Origin: Parerythrobacter_A sp963799315
Lineage (GTDB): Bacteria > Pseudomonadota > Alphaproteobacteria > Sphingomonadales > Sphingomonadaceae
Direction of reading: 5' to 3'
Assembly (NCBI GenBank): GCA_963799315.1
Contig: CAWCWP010000001.1
Span: forward strand, 186,001 to 250,000
Length of the DNA stretch: 64,000 nucleotides
The notes below the pieces were generated by a model that was not told the origin of the DNA, did not search any database, and was given only the letters and a program-made list of their open reading frames with translations. This document shows, in pieces, positions 43,495 through 53,671 of this stretch (the stretch's first letter is position 1; the number at the start of each line of letters is the position of its first letter). The translations under genes were made by a program, and so were the position numbers.

Positions 43495-45005
43495 TTATTT
43501 CGGCGCGGCCTCTTCGCCGGTCTTGCCCTTCCTGAACAGCACGCGGTCCTCCGGCCCGAACCCGCGCCGCCAGATGATGACGCCATAGGTCAGCAGGATC
43601 GCCGGAATGCCGATCAGCAGCTCCGCCCATTCGGGCAGCAGGGTGACGAGGAAGCCGACCACGATGGCCGGTCCCGCCGCCCACACCAGCGCCCAGCGCC
43701 AGGTGTTGATCGGATAGCCGAGGATGCGCGACAGCAGCCATGCCTTGACCAGCGATGCCAGCCCCAGCGACACCGCCAGCGCCAGCGCCGCGCCCGCCGC
43801 CTTGAACGGCTCGCCATAGCCAAGGTGCTCGACGCCCAGCACGATGGCCACCGTCAGCGCCGCCTGCACCGCGATGGTGGCGACCGAAATCCACAGATTG
43901 CGGACCCGCGCGACATAGACCAGCGCGGCCTCGCTGACGACGGCGGTGGCCGCCACCACTTCGGCGGTCAGCAGCAGCGCCAGTGCGCCGGTGCCGCCGA
44001 CCACGTCCGGCCCGCCAAGGCCCATCACCGCTTCGCCGGGCACGCCCAGCGCCAGCGCGATGCCGGCCTGCGCGGCGATGATCCAGAAGCCGACGCGGCA
44101 CAGCGCCTCCGCAATCGCTTTGTTGTTCCCGTCCTTCAGGTTGCGGGTGATGACCGGGCCGAGGATCGGTTCGAAGCTGGTCTTCAGCTTTTGCGGCAGG
44201 CTGGCGATTTGCTGCGCGAAATAATACACGCCCACGGCGGCGGGCGCGGCGAACAGGCCGAGGATGAAGATATCGACGCGGCGCGTGCCCCACTCCACCA
44301 CATCCGCCGTCGCCAGCGGCAGCGCGCGCCAGGTCTGGCGCAGCATCGGCCGCAACCTGATCTGCCAGCCGCGCGGCAGGCCGTAGGTCCGCCCGAATGT
44401 CCACAGCCCGGTGGCCAGTCCGGCATAGATGCTGAGCGAGATAGGCCAGTTCCAGCCCGCTTTCGACCAGCGGTGTCAGGTAGAACGCGCCCGCCAGGAT
44501 GCTGATGGTCCACGGTTCCACCACGGCGCGGGCGCGAACGGTGGTGGCGATGTCGTAGCGATAGGCCTGCGCGGCCAGCACGATCTCGGTCAGCGCGTAG
44601 CCGGGGATGGCCAGCACGATCAGCCGGTCCAGTGTGGTGTATTCGCCCGCCGGGAATAGCGGGTAGGGCACGAACCAGAAGAACGCCGCTGCCACGCTGG
44701 AGAATATCAGCGCCAGCAGCATGCCCGGAATAGACGGTGTTGGCGGGGTGCTCCTCGCCGATCGACAACCGCTGCGCCAGCCCGCGCTTCTCGCCCAGCG
44801 AACACAGCAGCGCGAACAGCTCGACCACCACCAGCGCGGAGGCGAAACGGCCCATCGCGTCCACACCGTAAAGCTGCGCGGCGATAAACAGGAACGGGAC
44901 GCGCGCGGCGAGGCGCAGGACGAAGCCGAACACATTGGTCCGTCCGCCTTTCGCCAGCGCGGCGATGTCGCCTCCTTCCCTGGCCTGTTGCTGGGCTTCC
45001 TCCAT
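43495..45005 (-). CDS. oligosaccharide flippase family protein (copy 2; two frameshifts as written)
   Basis: Corrected length 502 residues. About 12 membrane segments with the polysaccharide-export pattern (NVFGFVLRLAARVPFLFIAAQLYG at the start, VDIFILGLFAAPAAVGVYYFAQQIASLPQKLKTSFEPIL in the middle). The frame breaks at about 44728 (extra G in TCCGGGCATG) and about 44458 (extra G in GCGGGCTGG); repair gives TVYSGMLLALIF and ESGWNWPISLSIYAGLATG. It is far from the polysaccharide operon and follows gpsA by 15 bases. It may serve another glycan or lipid. Confidence 0.8.
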
Positions 45006-45020
45006 CCGCGCGAGGGGCCG

Positions 45021-46029
45021 CTATTCGGCTTTCAACCGGCGCGACAGCAGGCCGCTGACCACACCCTGCGCATCCTCGCCTGCCAGCAGCGCGTTGACGG
45101 CGGCGACGATGGGCATGGCGATGTCGTGTTCCTCCGCCAGCCGATGCAGTACGGGCGCGGTGTGCGCGCCTTCGGCCACGGTGCGGCGGTCCTGCATCAG
45201 CGCGGCGGCGGACTGGCCCTCGCCAAGCGCCTTGCCGAGCGAGAAATTGCGGCTGGCGGTGCAGGAGCAGGTTAGCACCAGATCGCCCAGGCCGGACAGC
45301 CCCGCCAGCGTTTCGCGCTGTGCGCCCAGCGCATCGCCGAACCGCTGCATCTCGGCATAGCCGCGCGCGATCAGCGCGGCGCGGGCGTTCTGGCCCAGCG
45401 ACAGGCCATCGACCACGCCGCAGGCGATGGCGAGCACGTTCTTGACCGCGCCGCCAATCTCCGCACCGACCACATCGGGCGAATAATAGGGCCGGAATTG
45501 CGGGCGGGCGATGACGGGGGAGATGCGGTCCCACTGCGCCTCGCCACCGCCGCAGGCCAGCGTGACGGCGGTGGGCATCCCGGCGGCGACTTCATGCGCG
45601 AAGGTCGGGCCGGAGAGCACCGCGATATCTGCATCCGGCAGCGCGGTTTGCGCCACGGTCATTCATCAAGTGGCCGGTGGCAGCGTCGATCCCCTTGCTG
45701 CACAGCACCAGGTCGCGCGGGGCGGTTGGGCAGTTGCGACAGGATGGCGCCGAGATGCTGCGCCGGGGTGACGGCCAGCAGGGTGTCGCAGGCCGACAAT
45801 GCGCCAAGATCGCGGTTGCAGTGACGCTGTCGGCAAGCTGTGCGGAGGGCAGGAAGGCGCTGTTGGTGCGGTTGTCGGCGATGTCCGCGACGACATCCTC
45901 CTCGAACGCCCACAGCAGCACGTCGCGCCCGTCGCTCGCCAGCATTTGCGCCAGCGCGGTGCCCCACGCCCCCGCTCCTATTACGCCCACGTTAGTCATG
46001 CCTACATCGCTCATGCCCATATCGCTCAT
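45021..46029 (-). CDS. gpsA: glycerol-3-phosphate dehydrogenase (three frameshifts as written)
   Basis: About 330 residues when read across the breaks. NAD motif GVIGAGAWGTALAQML, then AVTPAQHL, LVLCSKGID, VLSGPTFAHEVAAGMPTAV, AIACGVVDGLSLGQNARAALIARG and SGLGDLVLTCSC, the full GpsA signature. It reduces dihydroxyacetone phosphate to glycerol-3-phosphate for phospholipid synthesis. Breaks lie near 45818, 45718 and 45661. Because the gene is normally essential and every domain is present, I treat them as sequence errors. The start overlaps the tsaD stop, and the first 15 codons are an odd triplicated unit (see repeat entry). Confidence 0.88.
45985..46029 (-). repeat. three-fold 15-nt repeat at the gpsA start
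   Basis: Minus strand: ATGAGCGATATGGGC, ATGAGCGATGTAGGC, ATGACTAACGTGGGC. Each unit begins with an in-frame ATG. The third, leading straight into VIGAGAWG, is the start expected from family alignments; the first overlaps the tsaD stop. The first two units differ at three bases, the third more. Confidence 0.75.
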
Positions 46030-47083
46030 GCTTTGTACCCCGCACCGCGCACCGGTTCCGCCTCTGCATCCAGCGGCCAGCGCGGGCGGGCGGCAATGTC
46101 GAGCGGGTCCGATGTCGCGCCCAATGCCAGCCGCTCCTGTCCGGCCCAGGCGATCATCGCGGCGTTATCGGTGCACAGCGCCAGCGGCGGCGCGACGAAG
46201 CGCATGGCGCGCGACGCGGCAAAGGTTTCCAGCGCGGTGCGAATGGCATGGTTCGCCGCGACACCGCCCGCCACCACCAGCGCGGGCAGCGCACCGGAGG
46301 CGTCGAGCGACATGGGCAAGCCGGTCGAGCAGGCAATCGATCGCCGCTTGCTGGAACGAGGCGGCAATATCGCGTCGCTGTAGTCCGCGCCCTGCGCCTC
46401 TTTCGCGCGCAGCACGGCGCTTTTCAGACCGGCGAAAGCTGAAATGCGGCTCCTTGCTGCCGAGCAGCGGGCGCGGCAGCGGGACCTTGCTGTGCATCGC
46501 CCTCGCGCGCCAGCCGTTCCACTGCCGGACCGCCGGGATAGCCGAGGCCCAATATCTTGGCGGTCTTGTCGAATGCCTCGCCCAGCGCATCGTCGATGGT
46601 GGTGGCGAGGCGGCGATATTGGCCCACGCCCTCGACCCGCAGGATCTGGCAATGCCCGCCCGACACCAGCAGCAGCAGATAGGGGAACTCCAGCGTCGCA
46701 TCGGCCAGACGCGGCGACAGGGCGTGACCTTCCAGATGGTTGATCGCCAGCAGCGGCACCTCGCCCGCCATCGCCAGCGCCTTGGCACTGACCAGCCCGA
46801 CCATCACCCCGCCAATGAGGCCCGGCCCGGCGGTGGCGGCGATGGCGCCGAGGTCGCGCAATTCCATCCCGGCTTCGGCCATCACATCGGCAATCATCGG
46901 GGCCAGCCGGTCGGCATGGGCGCGCGCGGCGATTTCGGGGACCACGCCGCCATAGGGCGCGTGTTCGGCATCCTGCGAGGCGATGCGCTGCGCCACGATG
47001 CGGCGATCGCCCGTCACCAGCGCGACGGCGGTTTCGTCGCAACTGGATTCAATGCCGAGAACGGTTCCGCCGTCGTGAGCCAT
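46026..47083 (-). CDS. tsaD: tRNA threonylcarbamoyladenosine synthase subunit TsaD (four frameshifts as written)
   Basis: About 350 residues across the breaks. TVLGIESSCDETAVAL, PEIAARAHADRL, INHLEGHALSPRL (metal-binding His pair), LLLVSGGHCQILRVEG, LGLGYPGGPAVERLA, HFSFAGLKSAV, VVAGGVAANHAIR and LCTDNAAMIAWAG mark TsaD. It transfers the threonylcarbamoyl group to A37 of ANN-reading tRNAs. Breaks lie near 46490, 46434, 46378 and 46316; every conserved segment continues after each, so errors in the sequence are the likely cause. It is divergent from hemC with 43 bases between starts. Confidence 0.89.
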
Positions 47084-47126
47084 GCGGGTTCCCCTGCACC
47101 CGATGCCCCGTTAGGGCAAGCACGGC

Positions 47127-48059
47127 ATGGCAACACGACATCTCCTCCTGAAACTGGGCACACGGCGCAGCCCGCTGGCAATGGCGCAGGCGGAGGAAAC
47201 GCGCGACCGGCTATGCGCAGCGCATGGCTGGGAGGGAGCGCAGGTCGAACTGGTGCCCGTCATCGCCAGCGGCGACCGGATACAGGACCGCCCGCTGGCC
47301 GATATCGGCGGCAAGGCGCTGTGGACGCGCGAGCTGGATGTCTGGCTTGCCGAAGGACACATCGATGCGGCGGTGCATTCGATGAAGGATGTCGAGACGC
47401 TGCGGCCCGACACGCTGGCCATCGCCGCCATCCTGCCGCGCGCCGATGTGCGCGATGTGCTGGTGGGGGCGGACAGTCTGGCGGCCATGCCCAAGGGCGC
47501 GCGGATCGGCACCAGCGCGCCGCGCCGCGCCGCGCAGATGCTGCACCACCGCCCCGATTGCCGCATCGTCGGCATGCGCGGGAATGTCGCGACGCGGCTG
47601 GGCAAGCTGGCGGCTGGCGAAGCGGATGTAACACTGCTGGCCGCCGCCGGACTGGCGCGGCTGGGGCAGGGCGATGTCGGGACCGTGCTGGACACAGACA
47701 CCTTCTTGCCCGCGCCGGCACAGGGTGCCATCGGCATCGAATGCCGCGCCGACGACCGGCGGGCGCGCGACCGGCTCGCCGCCATCGACGATGCACCAAG
47801 TCGCGCCACCGTCATGGCCGAGCGCGCGGTGCTGGCGGGGCTGGGCGGCACCTGCCACAGCCCGATTGCGATGCTGAGCACGTGGGAAGACGACACGCTG
47901 CATTTACGGGTCAGCCTGTTCAGCGCGGACGGCGCGCAGCGGATCGACGGCGTCTGGCGCGGGGAGGCGGGCGATATTGCTGGCTGCACCACATTCGCCC
48001 GTGCGCTGTTGCGCGATGCGCCCGAAGCCGTCGCATCCCTGTTCACTGCTGAAACATAG
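47127..48059 (+). CDS. hemC: porphobilinogen deaminase (hydroxymethylbilane synthase)
   Basis: 310 residues, intact. LKLGTRRSPLAMAQA, the catalytic Asp in DIGGKALWTRELD region followed by AAVHSMKDVE, GTSAPRR, GMRGNVATRL, and the dipyrromethane-carrying Cys 243 in LGGTCHSPIA. It joins four porphobilinogen units into hydroxymethylbilane in heme synthesis. hemD follows after 8 bases, so the two successive enzymes are co-transcribed. The divergent neighbour is tsaD, with the shared promoter region only 43 bases long. Confidence 0.95.
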   Translation: MATRHLLLKLGTRRSPLAMAQAEETRDRLCAAHGWEGAQVELVPVIASGDRIQDRPLADIGGKALWTRELDVWLAEGHIDAAVHSMKDVETLRPDTLAIAAILPRADVRDVLVGADSLAAMPKGARIGTSAPRRAAQMLHHRPDCRIVGMRGNVATRLGKLAAGEADVTLLAAAGLARLGQGDVGTVLDTDTFLPAPAQGAIGIECRADDRRARDRLAAIDDAPSRATVMAERAVLAGLGGTCHSPIAMLSTWEDDTLHLRVSLFSADGAQRIDGVWRGEAGDIAGCTTFARALLRDAPEAVASLFTAET

Positions 48060-48067
48060 CCGAGCGG

Positions 48068-48772
48068 GTGTCCGCCATCTTCGCCATCCGCGCCGAACCC
48101 GGCCTCTCCGCCACGCTGGCGCAGGGCGAGGCGATGGGGCTGGCGATCACGCCAGCGCCGCTTTCCACTATCGCGCCGGTGAATTGGCAGCCGCCTGCCG
48201 CCGATCACTTCGACGCACTGCTGATCGGCAGCGCCAATGCCATCCGGCACGGCGGCGCGGGTTTGCAGCAATACAGGCATCTGCCCGTCCACGCGGTCGG
48301 CGCGCGCACCGCGGCGGTCGCGCGGGCGGCAGGTTTTACCGTTGCCAGCGAAGGCAGTGGCGGATTGCAGGCGCTGCTCGACACCATGCCGCCCGGCACG
48401 CGCCTGTTGCGGCTGGGCGGGGAGGAGCGCGTGCCGCTCGACCCGCCCGCCGGCGTCACGCTGGCGGAACATGCCGTCTATCGCGCGCAGGCGAATGCGA
48501 TGGACGCCGCGCTGGCCGACCGGTTCCGGCAGGGTGGCGTGGTGCTGCTTCATTCGGCGGCAGCGGCCCGGCATTTTGCCGCCGAATGCGATCGGTTGGA
48601 GATCGACCGGAGCTGCCTCTCGCTGGCGTTGATCGGACCGCGTTTGCAGCCCGATACCGGCACCGGCTGGCGCGAAATAGCAATCGCACCGCACCCGACC
48701 GACACCGCCTTGCTAGCCGTCGCGGCAAAGTTGTGGCAAAAGGCGGACGAAGACGAAACGGCAGCGGAGTAG
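48068..48772 (+). CDS. hemD: uroporphyrinogen-III synthase
   Basis: 234 residues from a GTG. Sequence conservation is low in this family; the call rests on LLIGSANAIRHG, HAVGARTAAVARAAGF, GGLQALLDTMPPGTRLLRLGGEERV and GVVLLHSAAAARHF, plus position directly after hemC. It closes hydroxymethylbilane into uroporphyrinogen III with inversion of ring D. The next gene begins 10 bases later. Confidence 0.88.
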   Translation: MSAIFAIRAEPGLSATLAQGEAMGLAITPAPLSTIAPVNWQPPAADHFDALLIGSANAIRHGGAGLQQYRHLPVHAVGARTAAVARAAGFTVASEGSGGLQALLDTMPPGTRLLRLGGEERVPLDPPAGVTLAEHAVYRAQANAMDAALADRFRQGGVVLLHSAAAARHFAAECDRLEIDRSCLSLALIGPRLQPDTGTGWREIAIAPHPTDTALLAVAAKLWQKADEDETAAE

Positions 48773-48782
48773 CCAGTTCCAC

Positions 48783-49733
48783 ATGAATACCCCGGAGCGA
48801 TCCAAGCGGAAAAGCGGTTCGATGCAGGCAATTCTGGGCGTGATGCTGAGCGCCTTCCTGCTCGGCGCGCTGGTTGTCGGATATTTCACCTGGGACGAAG
48901 GCAATCCGTTCCGCTCCGGCGATACGACGCAGGCCAGGTCCGCCGATGAAGACACAGCCGAAGCGCCGCCTGCCGACGAGCCTTTGCTGGCACTGCGCTC
49001 CGGCGAGGTCGGCGGCTTGGCCACCGATGCGCCGGACGATGCGGCCACGCCCGCCGCCGCGCAGGTCGTGCGCCAGCAAGGCGGGCTGGAACAGCGGCTC
49101 AATGCGGCGGAACAGCGGCTTGCGCGACTGGACCTGCAAGCACAGGCGGCATCGGGCAATGCGGGCCGTGCCGAGGGGCTGCTGGTCGCCTTCGCCGCGC
49201 GCCGCACACTGGAGCGCGGCGAGCAGCTCGGCTATCTCGGCGACCAGCTGCGCCTGCGCTTCGGCATGGCGCAGCCCGACGCGGTCCGCACCGTGATTTC
49301 CGCTTCGAAAGACCCGGTGCGGCTGGACCAGTTGCTGGCGCGGCTGGAAGGTCTGTCGCCGCAACTCGTCACGGCGGCGGAGGGACCGTCCTTCGCCCGC
49401 GCCCAGCGCGAATTGCGCGAGCTGTTCGTGATCCGCCGCGAAACCACGCCCTCAACGCGGCCCGATCGCGCGCTGTATCGGGCGCGGCTCTCGCTGGAAA
49501 ACGGGCGGGTCGAAAATGCGATTGCCGAGGTGGAATCGCTACCCGGCGCAGCCAGCGCGCGCAGTTGGATCGCCGACGCAAAACGCTATGCCAGCGTGCA
49601 GAACGCGCTCGATATTCTTGAAACGTCGGCCATCGTCGAGACCAGCGGGTTGCGCGATAATGAAGGGCAGGTCATCGAACAGCCCAGCCCGGCGGCGCGG
49701 GCACCGGCGACCGACAGCGAAGCGACGGGCTGA
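48783..49733 (+). CDS. alphaproteobacterial mitofilin (Mic60) homologue
   Basis: 316 residues. One N-terminal membrane segment (about 16-36), an acidic Ala/Pro linker, then a coiled coil (about 95-125, GGLEQRLNAAEQRLARLDLQAQA) and a helical C-terminal domain with FGMAQPDAVRTVISASKDPVRLDQLLARLEGL. This layout and its place next to hemC-hemD match the bacterial Mic60 genes known from Alphaproteobacteria, which shape the inner membrane and form contacts with the outer membrane. The C-terminal mitofilin signature is weak by eye, so domain homology rests partly on gene order. Confidence 0.78.
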   Translation: MNTPERSKRKSGSMQAILGVMLSAFLLGALVVGYFTWDEGNPFRSGDTTQARSADEDTAEAPPADEPLLALRSGEVGGLATDAPDDAATPAAAQVVRQQGGLEQRLNAAEQRLARLDLQAQAASGNAGRAEGLLVAFAARRTLERGEQLGYLGDQLRLRFGMAQPDAVRTVISASKDPVRLDQLLARLEGLSPQLVTAAEGPSFARAQRELRELFVIRRETTPSTRPDRALYRARLSLENGRVENAIAEVESLPGAASARSWIADAKRYASVQNALDILETSAIVETSGLRDNEGQVIEQPSPAARAPATDSEATG

Positions 49734-49736
49734 CCC

Positions 49737-50961
49737 TTAGCCGCGCAGCAATTCGGGCATATCGCCGGTCACGCCGCGCGCTTCGTCCATGAAAAACGTC
49801 TTGAGCGCGGGCACCCGTTGCACACCCGACATGCCGAGCCGCCGCGCCGCCGATGCCGCGCGGCCCGGAATGCCGAACAGGCGAGTCAGCCCGTCGGTCG
49901 CCAGCGCCACCGAGAACGCATCCAGCCCGCGCCAGTTTTCGTATTTCTGCAGCAGTTGCGCATCGCCGGGATCGAGACCAAGCCGCGCGCCTTCGCCCAG
50001 CACCTCGACCAGCGCACCCACATCGCGCAGGCCGAGGTTCAGCCCCTGTCCCGCAATCGGGTGGATGCCGTGTGCCGCATCACCGATCAGCACCAGCCGG
50101 TCTTCCGTTATCTTTGCGGTATGGTGGAATCCCAGCGGCCACGAGCTTCGCGGCCCGACAGTGCGAATTTTCCCGAAAATGTCGCCCATGCGCTGCTGCA
50201 CTTCGGCGAGGAAGGCGCGGTCCGGCAATTTCAGCGTGCCCGCCGCATCGGCCTCGTCCACCGTCCACACCAGCGAACTGCGATGGGTGCCGTCCTCCGC
50301 ATCGCGCATCGGCAACAGGGCGAAGGGGCCGTCGGGGTAGAAGATTTCCCACGCGACATTGCCGTGCGGTTTGTCGTGAGTCAGTCCGGCGATTATGGCG
50401 CGGTGGCTGTAATCCCATTTGGCGATGGGGATGCCCGCCATTTCGCGCGTCGGCGATTGCCGCCCTTCCGCCGCAACCATCAACGCGGCGCGCAGGATTT
50501 CACCGCTCGGCCAGCGTGGCCGACACGCCGAAATCGTCGCGGGTGCGTTCGGTGACTTCGGCCCTGGCGTGCCAGGTAATCAGCGGTTCTTCGCGCGCCG
50601 CCTCGAACAGGGCGAGCCGCAATTCGCGATTGGCGAACATCCGGCCCAGCGTGCCTTCGTCCGGCGCGGGCGTGAAGTCGAGGCCGCCCGGTTTCAGCTG
50701 GTCGCTGACCGCGATGCTGACAATGCCGCAGCCATGCGGTTCCAGCCGCTCGGCCAGCCCGATATTGGTGAACAGGTGCCAGCTCGCGGTCGAAATGGCG
50801 GAAGCGCGTCCGTCGAAGCTCTCGGCAGTCAGGTCGGCGGGATCGGCCCGGTCGACGACATGCGCGGACAGCCCCTTACGCGCTGCCGCCAGCGCCAGAG
50901 TCATGCCGACCAGCCCGCCGCCCAGGATCAGAAGGTCACATCGTGCTGTGTCGTTTGCCAT
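49737..50961 (-). CDS. UbiH/UbiF-family FAD monooxygenase (frameshifted as written)
   Basis: Corrected length 407 residues. FAD motif LLILGGGLVGMTLALAAA, a mid segment around GRASAISTASWHLF, and the second FAD motif DRLVLIGDAAHGIHPIAGQGLNLGLRDVGAL. These hydroxylate the ring in ubiquinone synthesis; which position cannot be read from this. The frame breaks at about 50506, where one extra G in GGCCGAGCGG produces a stop; without it the text is TLASGEILRAALMVAAEGRQS. Convergent with the Mic60-like gene, 3 bases apart, and divergent from dsbD. Confidence 0.87.
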
Positions 50962-51061
50962 AGGGTCAGTTACTAGCGAGGGCAGGCGCCGGGTGGCAAG
51001 CTATGGCGGGAAAGCTTTGGGGGGCGGGCCATGACATTGGCGGGCTAGAACCCTATCTGGG

Positions 51062-51081
51062 CCTAAACTTCCCTAAACTTC
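51062..51081. repeat. 10-bp tandem direct repeat upstream of dsbD
   Basis: CCTAAACTTC occurs twice without a gap (51062-51071 and 51072-51081), 23 bases before the dsbD start. The one-turn spacing would put two binding half-sites on the same DNA face. It is AT-richer than its surroundings. Regulation is a guess. Confidence 0.45.
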
Positions 51082-51103
51082 CGGATCGCCAGCGCCCTCA
51101 GCC

Positions 51104-53153
51104 GTGATGTTCTTCGCCCGCCTTTTTCCGGCTCTGGCCGCCTGTCTGCTGCTGCTGTCGCCCGCCATGGCTCAGGCGCAATCCGGCGCGGGTCAGGCGC
51201 TGAAGATACCGGCGCGGCTGGTGGCGCTGGACGCGGCGACGCCGGGGTCGGAGATGCTGGTGGCGGTCGCCTTCACCCCCGAACCCGGCTGGCACGGATA
51301 CTGGAAGAATCCCGGCGATGCAGGCTTCGGGCTGACGCTCGATTGGGCGCTGCCCGATGGCTGGAACGCCGGAGAGCCGGAGTTCCCGGTGCCGCAGACG
51401 CTGGTGATCGGCGGGCTGATGAACCACGTCTACAAGGGCGACCACGCGGTGCTGGTGCCGGTCCGCATCCCCGCCGATGCCGCGGACCGGGGCCGCGCGA
51501 CCCTGCGCGTCGATGCCGAATGGCTCGCCTGCGCCGACATCTGCATTCCGCAGCGCGATACGCTGGAGTTGACCGTGGCGATGGGCGTCAAACCCGCGCC
51601 GTCCGCCCTCCACGCAAGCTGGCGCGCCGCCATCGCGCCGGTGATGGACCGGGCCGGAACCTATGCGCGCATCGGCGAAACGGTGCGGCTTGCCATACCG
51701 GTGCCCGCCGCGCTCGACTTGCCCGACCCGCATGTGTTCGTCGCGACGACGGATGTGGTCGGCTACGCGCCTGTCCAGCGATTCTGGCGGCTAGGCGATA
51801 TGCTGCTGGTCGAGATGGCAGCCAGCCGGTCGGATGGCGGGGCAGGGCAGATCGAGGGTCTGCTGGCGTTCGGCGATGGCGGCGGCGTTGCCTTCACCGC
51901 CGAGGCTGGCGCGGTGCCGGACGGCAAAGGGTTCGAGGCGCTGGCCGTCTCCACCGGCGCGCCGTCGCTCGTCGTGCTGCTGCTGTCCGCATTAGCGGGC
52001 GGGTTGTTGCTCAACGTGATGCCCTGCGTCTTTCCGATCCTCAGCCTCAAGGCGCTCAGCCTTGCGAAAAGCGGCGCGGGGGAGCGCGCGGCTCGGCGCG
52101 AGGGACTGGCCTATACCGCAGGCGTGGTGCTGGCCTGCGTCGCGCTGGGCGCGCTGATGCTGGCACTACGCGCTGGCGGGCAGCAGGTGGGTTGGGCGTT
52201 CCAGTTGCAGGAACCGGCGGTTGTGGTGGCGCTGTTCGTGCTGGCTGCGGCGATAACCGCCAATCTTGCGGGGCTGTTCGAGCTGCCGACCTTTGCCTTG
52301 GGCAATAGTGGAAAACCGGTGGGCGCGTTCGGCACCGGCTTGCTGGCCGCCATAGCCGCGACACCCTGCACCGGGCCGTTCATGGCAGCGGCGCTGGGGG
52401 CGGCGCTGCTGTTGCCGACGGCAGAAGCGCTACTGCTGTTCGGCGCGCTGGGGCTGGGGCTGGCGCTGCCGTTTCTCGCCATCGGTTTCGTGCCCGCCCT
52501 GCGCCGGATGCTGCCAAAGCCGGGCGCATGGATGGAACGGTTCCGACGCGCGATGGCGGTGCCGATGGGGCTGACCGCGCTGGCGCTGGTCTGGTTGCTG
52601 GCGCAGCTTGGCGGGCGCGGTTTTGCGCTGGTGGTGGTGATCGGCGTGTTCGGGCTGGTGGTGGCGTTCGCCATCGTCAGGGCGGTTGCAGCGCAAGGGC
52701 CGCATGGCATGGCCCGCTTTCGCGCTGGTCGCCGCGCCATTCATAGCTTTTGCAGCCATCGCGGCGCCCGCTAGTTACGACGGTACAAGCCAGTCCACCG
52801 CAGCCTCGCGCCTCGATCCCGTACCCTATTCGCCCGACGCTCTGGCAGAGGCGCGGGCGACGGGGCAGCCGGTGTTCCTGTGGTTCACTGCCGACTGGTG
52901 CGTCACCTGCAAGGTCAACGAACGCGTCGCCATCGAACGCGCCGCGACCGAGGAGGCGTTCGATGACGCCGGGGTCATCGCCATGCGCGGCGACTGGTCG
53001 AAGCCCGACGGCGAGATCGTCGCTTTCCTCGAACAGCAGGGCGTCGCGGGCATTCCGCTCTACGTCTGGTATGCTCCGGGCGGCACGGCAGAGACCTTGC
53101 CGCCGGTGCTGACTTCCGACGCGCTGGTCAGGCGGGCGGAGGCGGTTCGCTAG
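51104..53153 (+). CDS. dsbD: thiol:disulfide interchange protein DsbD (frameshifted as written)
   Basis: Corrected length about 682 residues, starting at the GTG 51104 or the ATG 51107. Signal peptide (about 1-26), an N-terminal periplasmic DsbD domain with a Cys pair (WLACADICIP), eight membrane segments including LLLNVMPCVFPILSLKAL and IAATPCTGPFMAAALG (the redox Cys pair), and a C-terminal thioredoxin domain with WFTADWCVTCKVNE. It carries electrons from cytoplasmic thioredoxin to periplasmic partners. The frame breaks at about 52700 (one extra base in GGGCCGCATGG). The stop overlaps the convergent lipoprotein gene by 26 bases. Confidence 0.92.
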
Positions 53154-53670
53154 GGCGACACGCTTCGAGCAATGCGGCGGGCAATTCGCTGGGGTTGAGG
53201 TCGAGCCTACCAGCGCCCGGCACTGTCAGCTCGATCAGCTGCGTTTCTCCGAACACGTCCATGTCGCGCGACACCGCCGGATAGCTGGCCTCCCACAGCC
53301 AGCCGCGCCCGTTCCACACCGCTTCGACCGGCAGGCGGGCGCGGTTCTGCTTGCCGATGATCGCCATGATTGCGCCTGCCCCGGCATCGGCGCGTTCGTA
53401 TCGGGTTATGCGCAGACGTTTCGTTCCACCCTCCGTCACGCAGGCCAGCGCGAGCAGCGGCACTTCGCCGGAGCGGCCATAGAGCAGCCGCGCCGGATCG
53501 ACGCTTGGCACCCACGCCGCGCCTGTTACGTCGGGCGCGGCAATGGGGGCGGACGGCGCATCGCGCTGCGGGATGTCCGGTGCACGGGTCCGGGCATCGT
53601 CGGTAGGGGAGGGCTGGCAGGCGGCAAGCGTGAATGCGGCGATGCCAGCCGATACGGAGCGAACGGACAA
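53128..53670 (-). CDS. hypothetical lipoprotein downstream of uvrB
   Basis: 180 residues from the TTG at 53670; the long frame running into uvrB is a shadow. The signal SVRSVSAGIAAFTLAAC ends in a lipobox LAAC. The mature part is a Pro/Asp-rich linker followed by about 125 residues with alternating strands (VPLLALACVTEGGTKRLRITRYE, LPVEAVWNGRGWLWEAS, TQLIELTVPGAGRLDLNPSELPAAL). I do not recognise the family. It overlaps the uvrB stop by 1-3 bases, so it is probably co-transcribed with it. Confidence 0.72.
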   Translation of the reverse strand: MSVRSVSAGIAAFTLAACQPSPTDDARTRAPDIPQRDAPSAPIAAPDVTGAAWVPSVDPARLLYGRSGEVPLLALACVTEGGTKRLRITRYERADAGAGAIMAIIGKQNRARLPVEAVWNGRGWLWEASYPAVSRDMDVFGETQLIELTVPGAGRLDLNPSELPAALLEACRPSEPPPPA

Positions 53671-53671
53671 C

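Noticed and set aside
45677..48052. Very long plus-strand open frame (791 codons) across gpsA, tsaD and hemC
   Set aside because: It is antisense to gpsA and tsaD and out of frame with hemC. Its translation is Arg/Pro-rich low-complexity text typical of shadow frames in GC-rich DNA.
47111..48694. Long minus-strand frame (527 codons) opposite hemC and hemD
   Set aside because: hemC and hemD have full family motifs on the plus strand; the antisense product is Ser/Arg/Ala-rich without recognisable domains.
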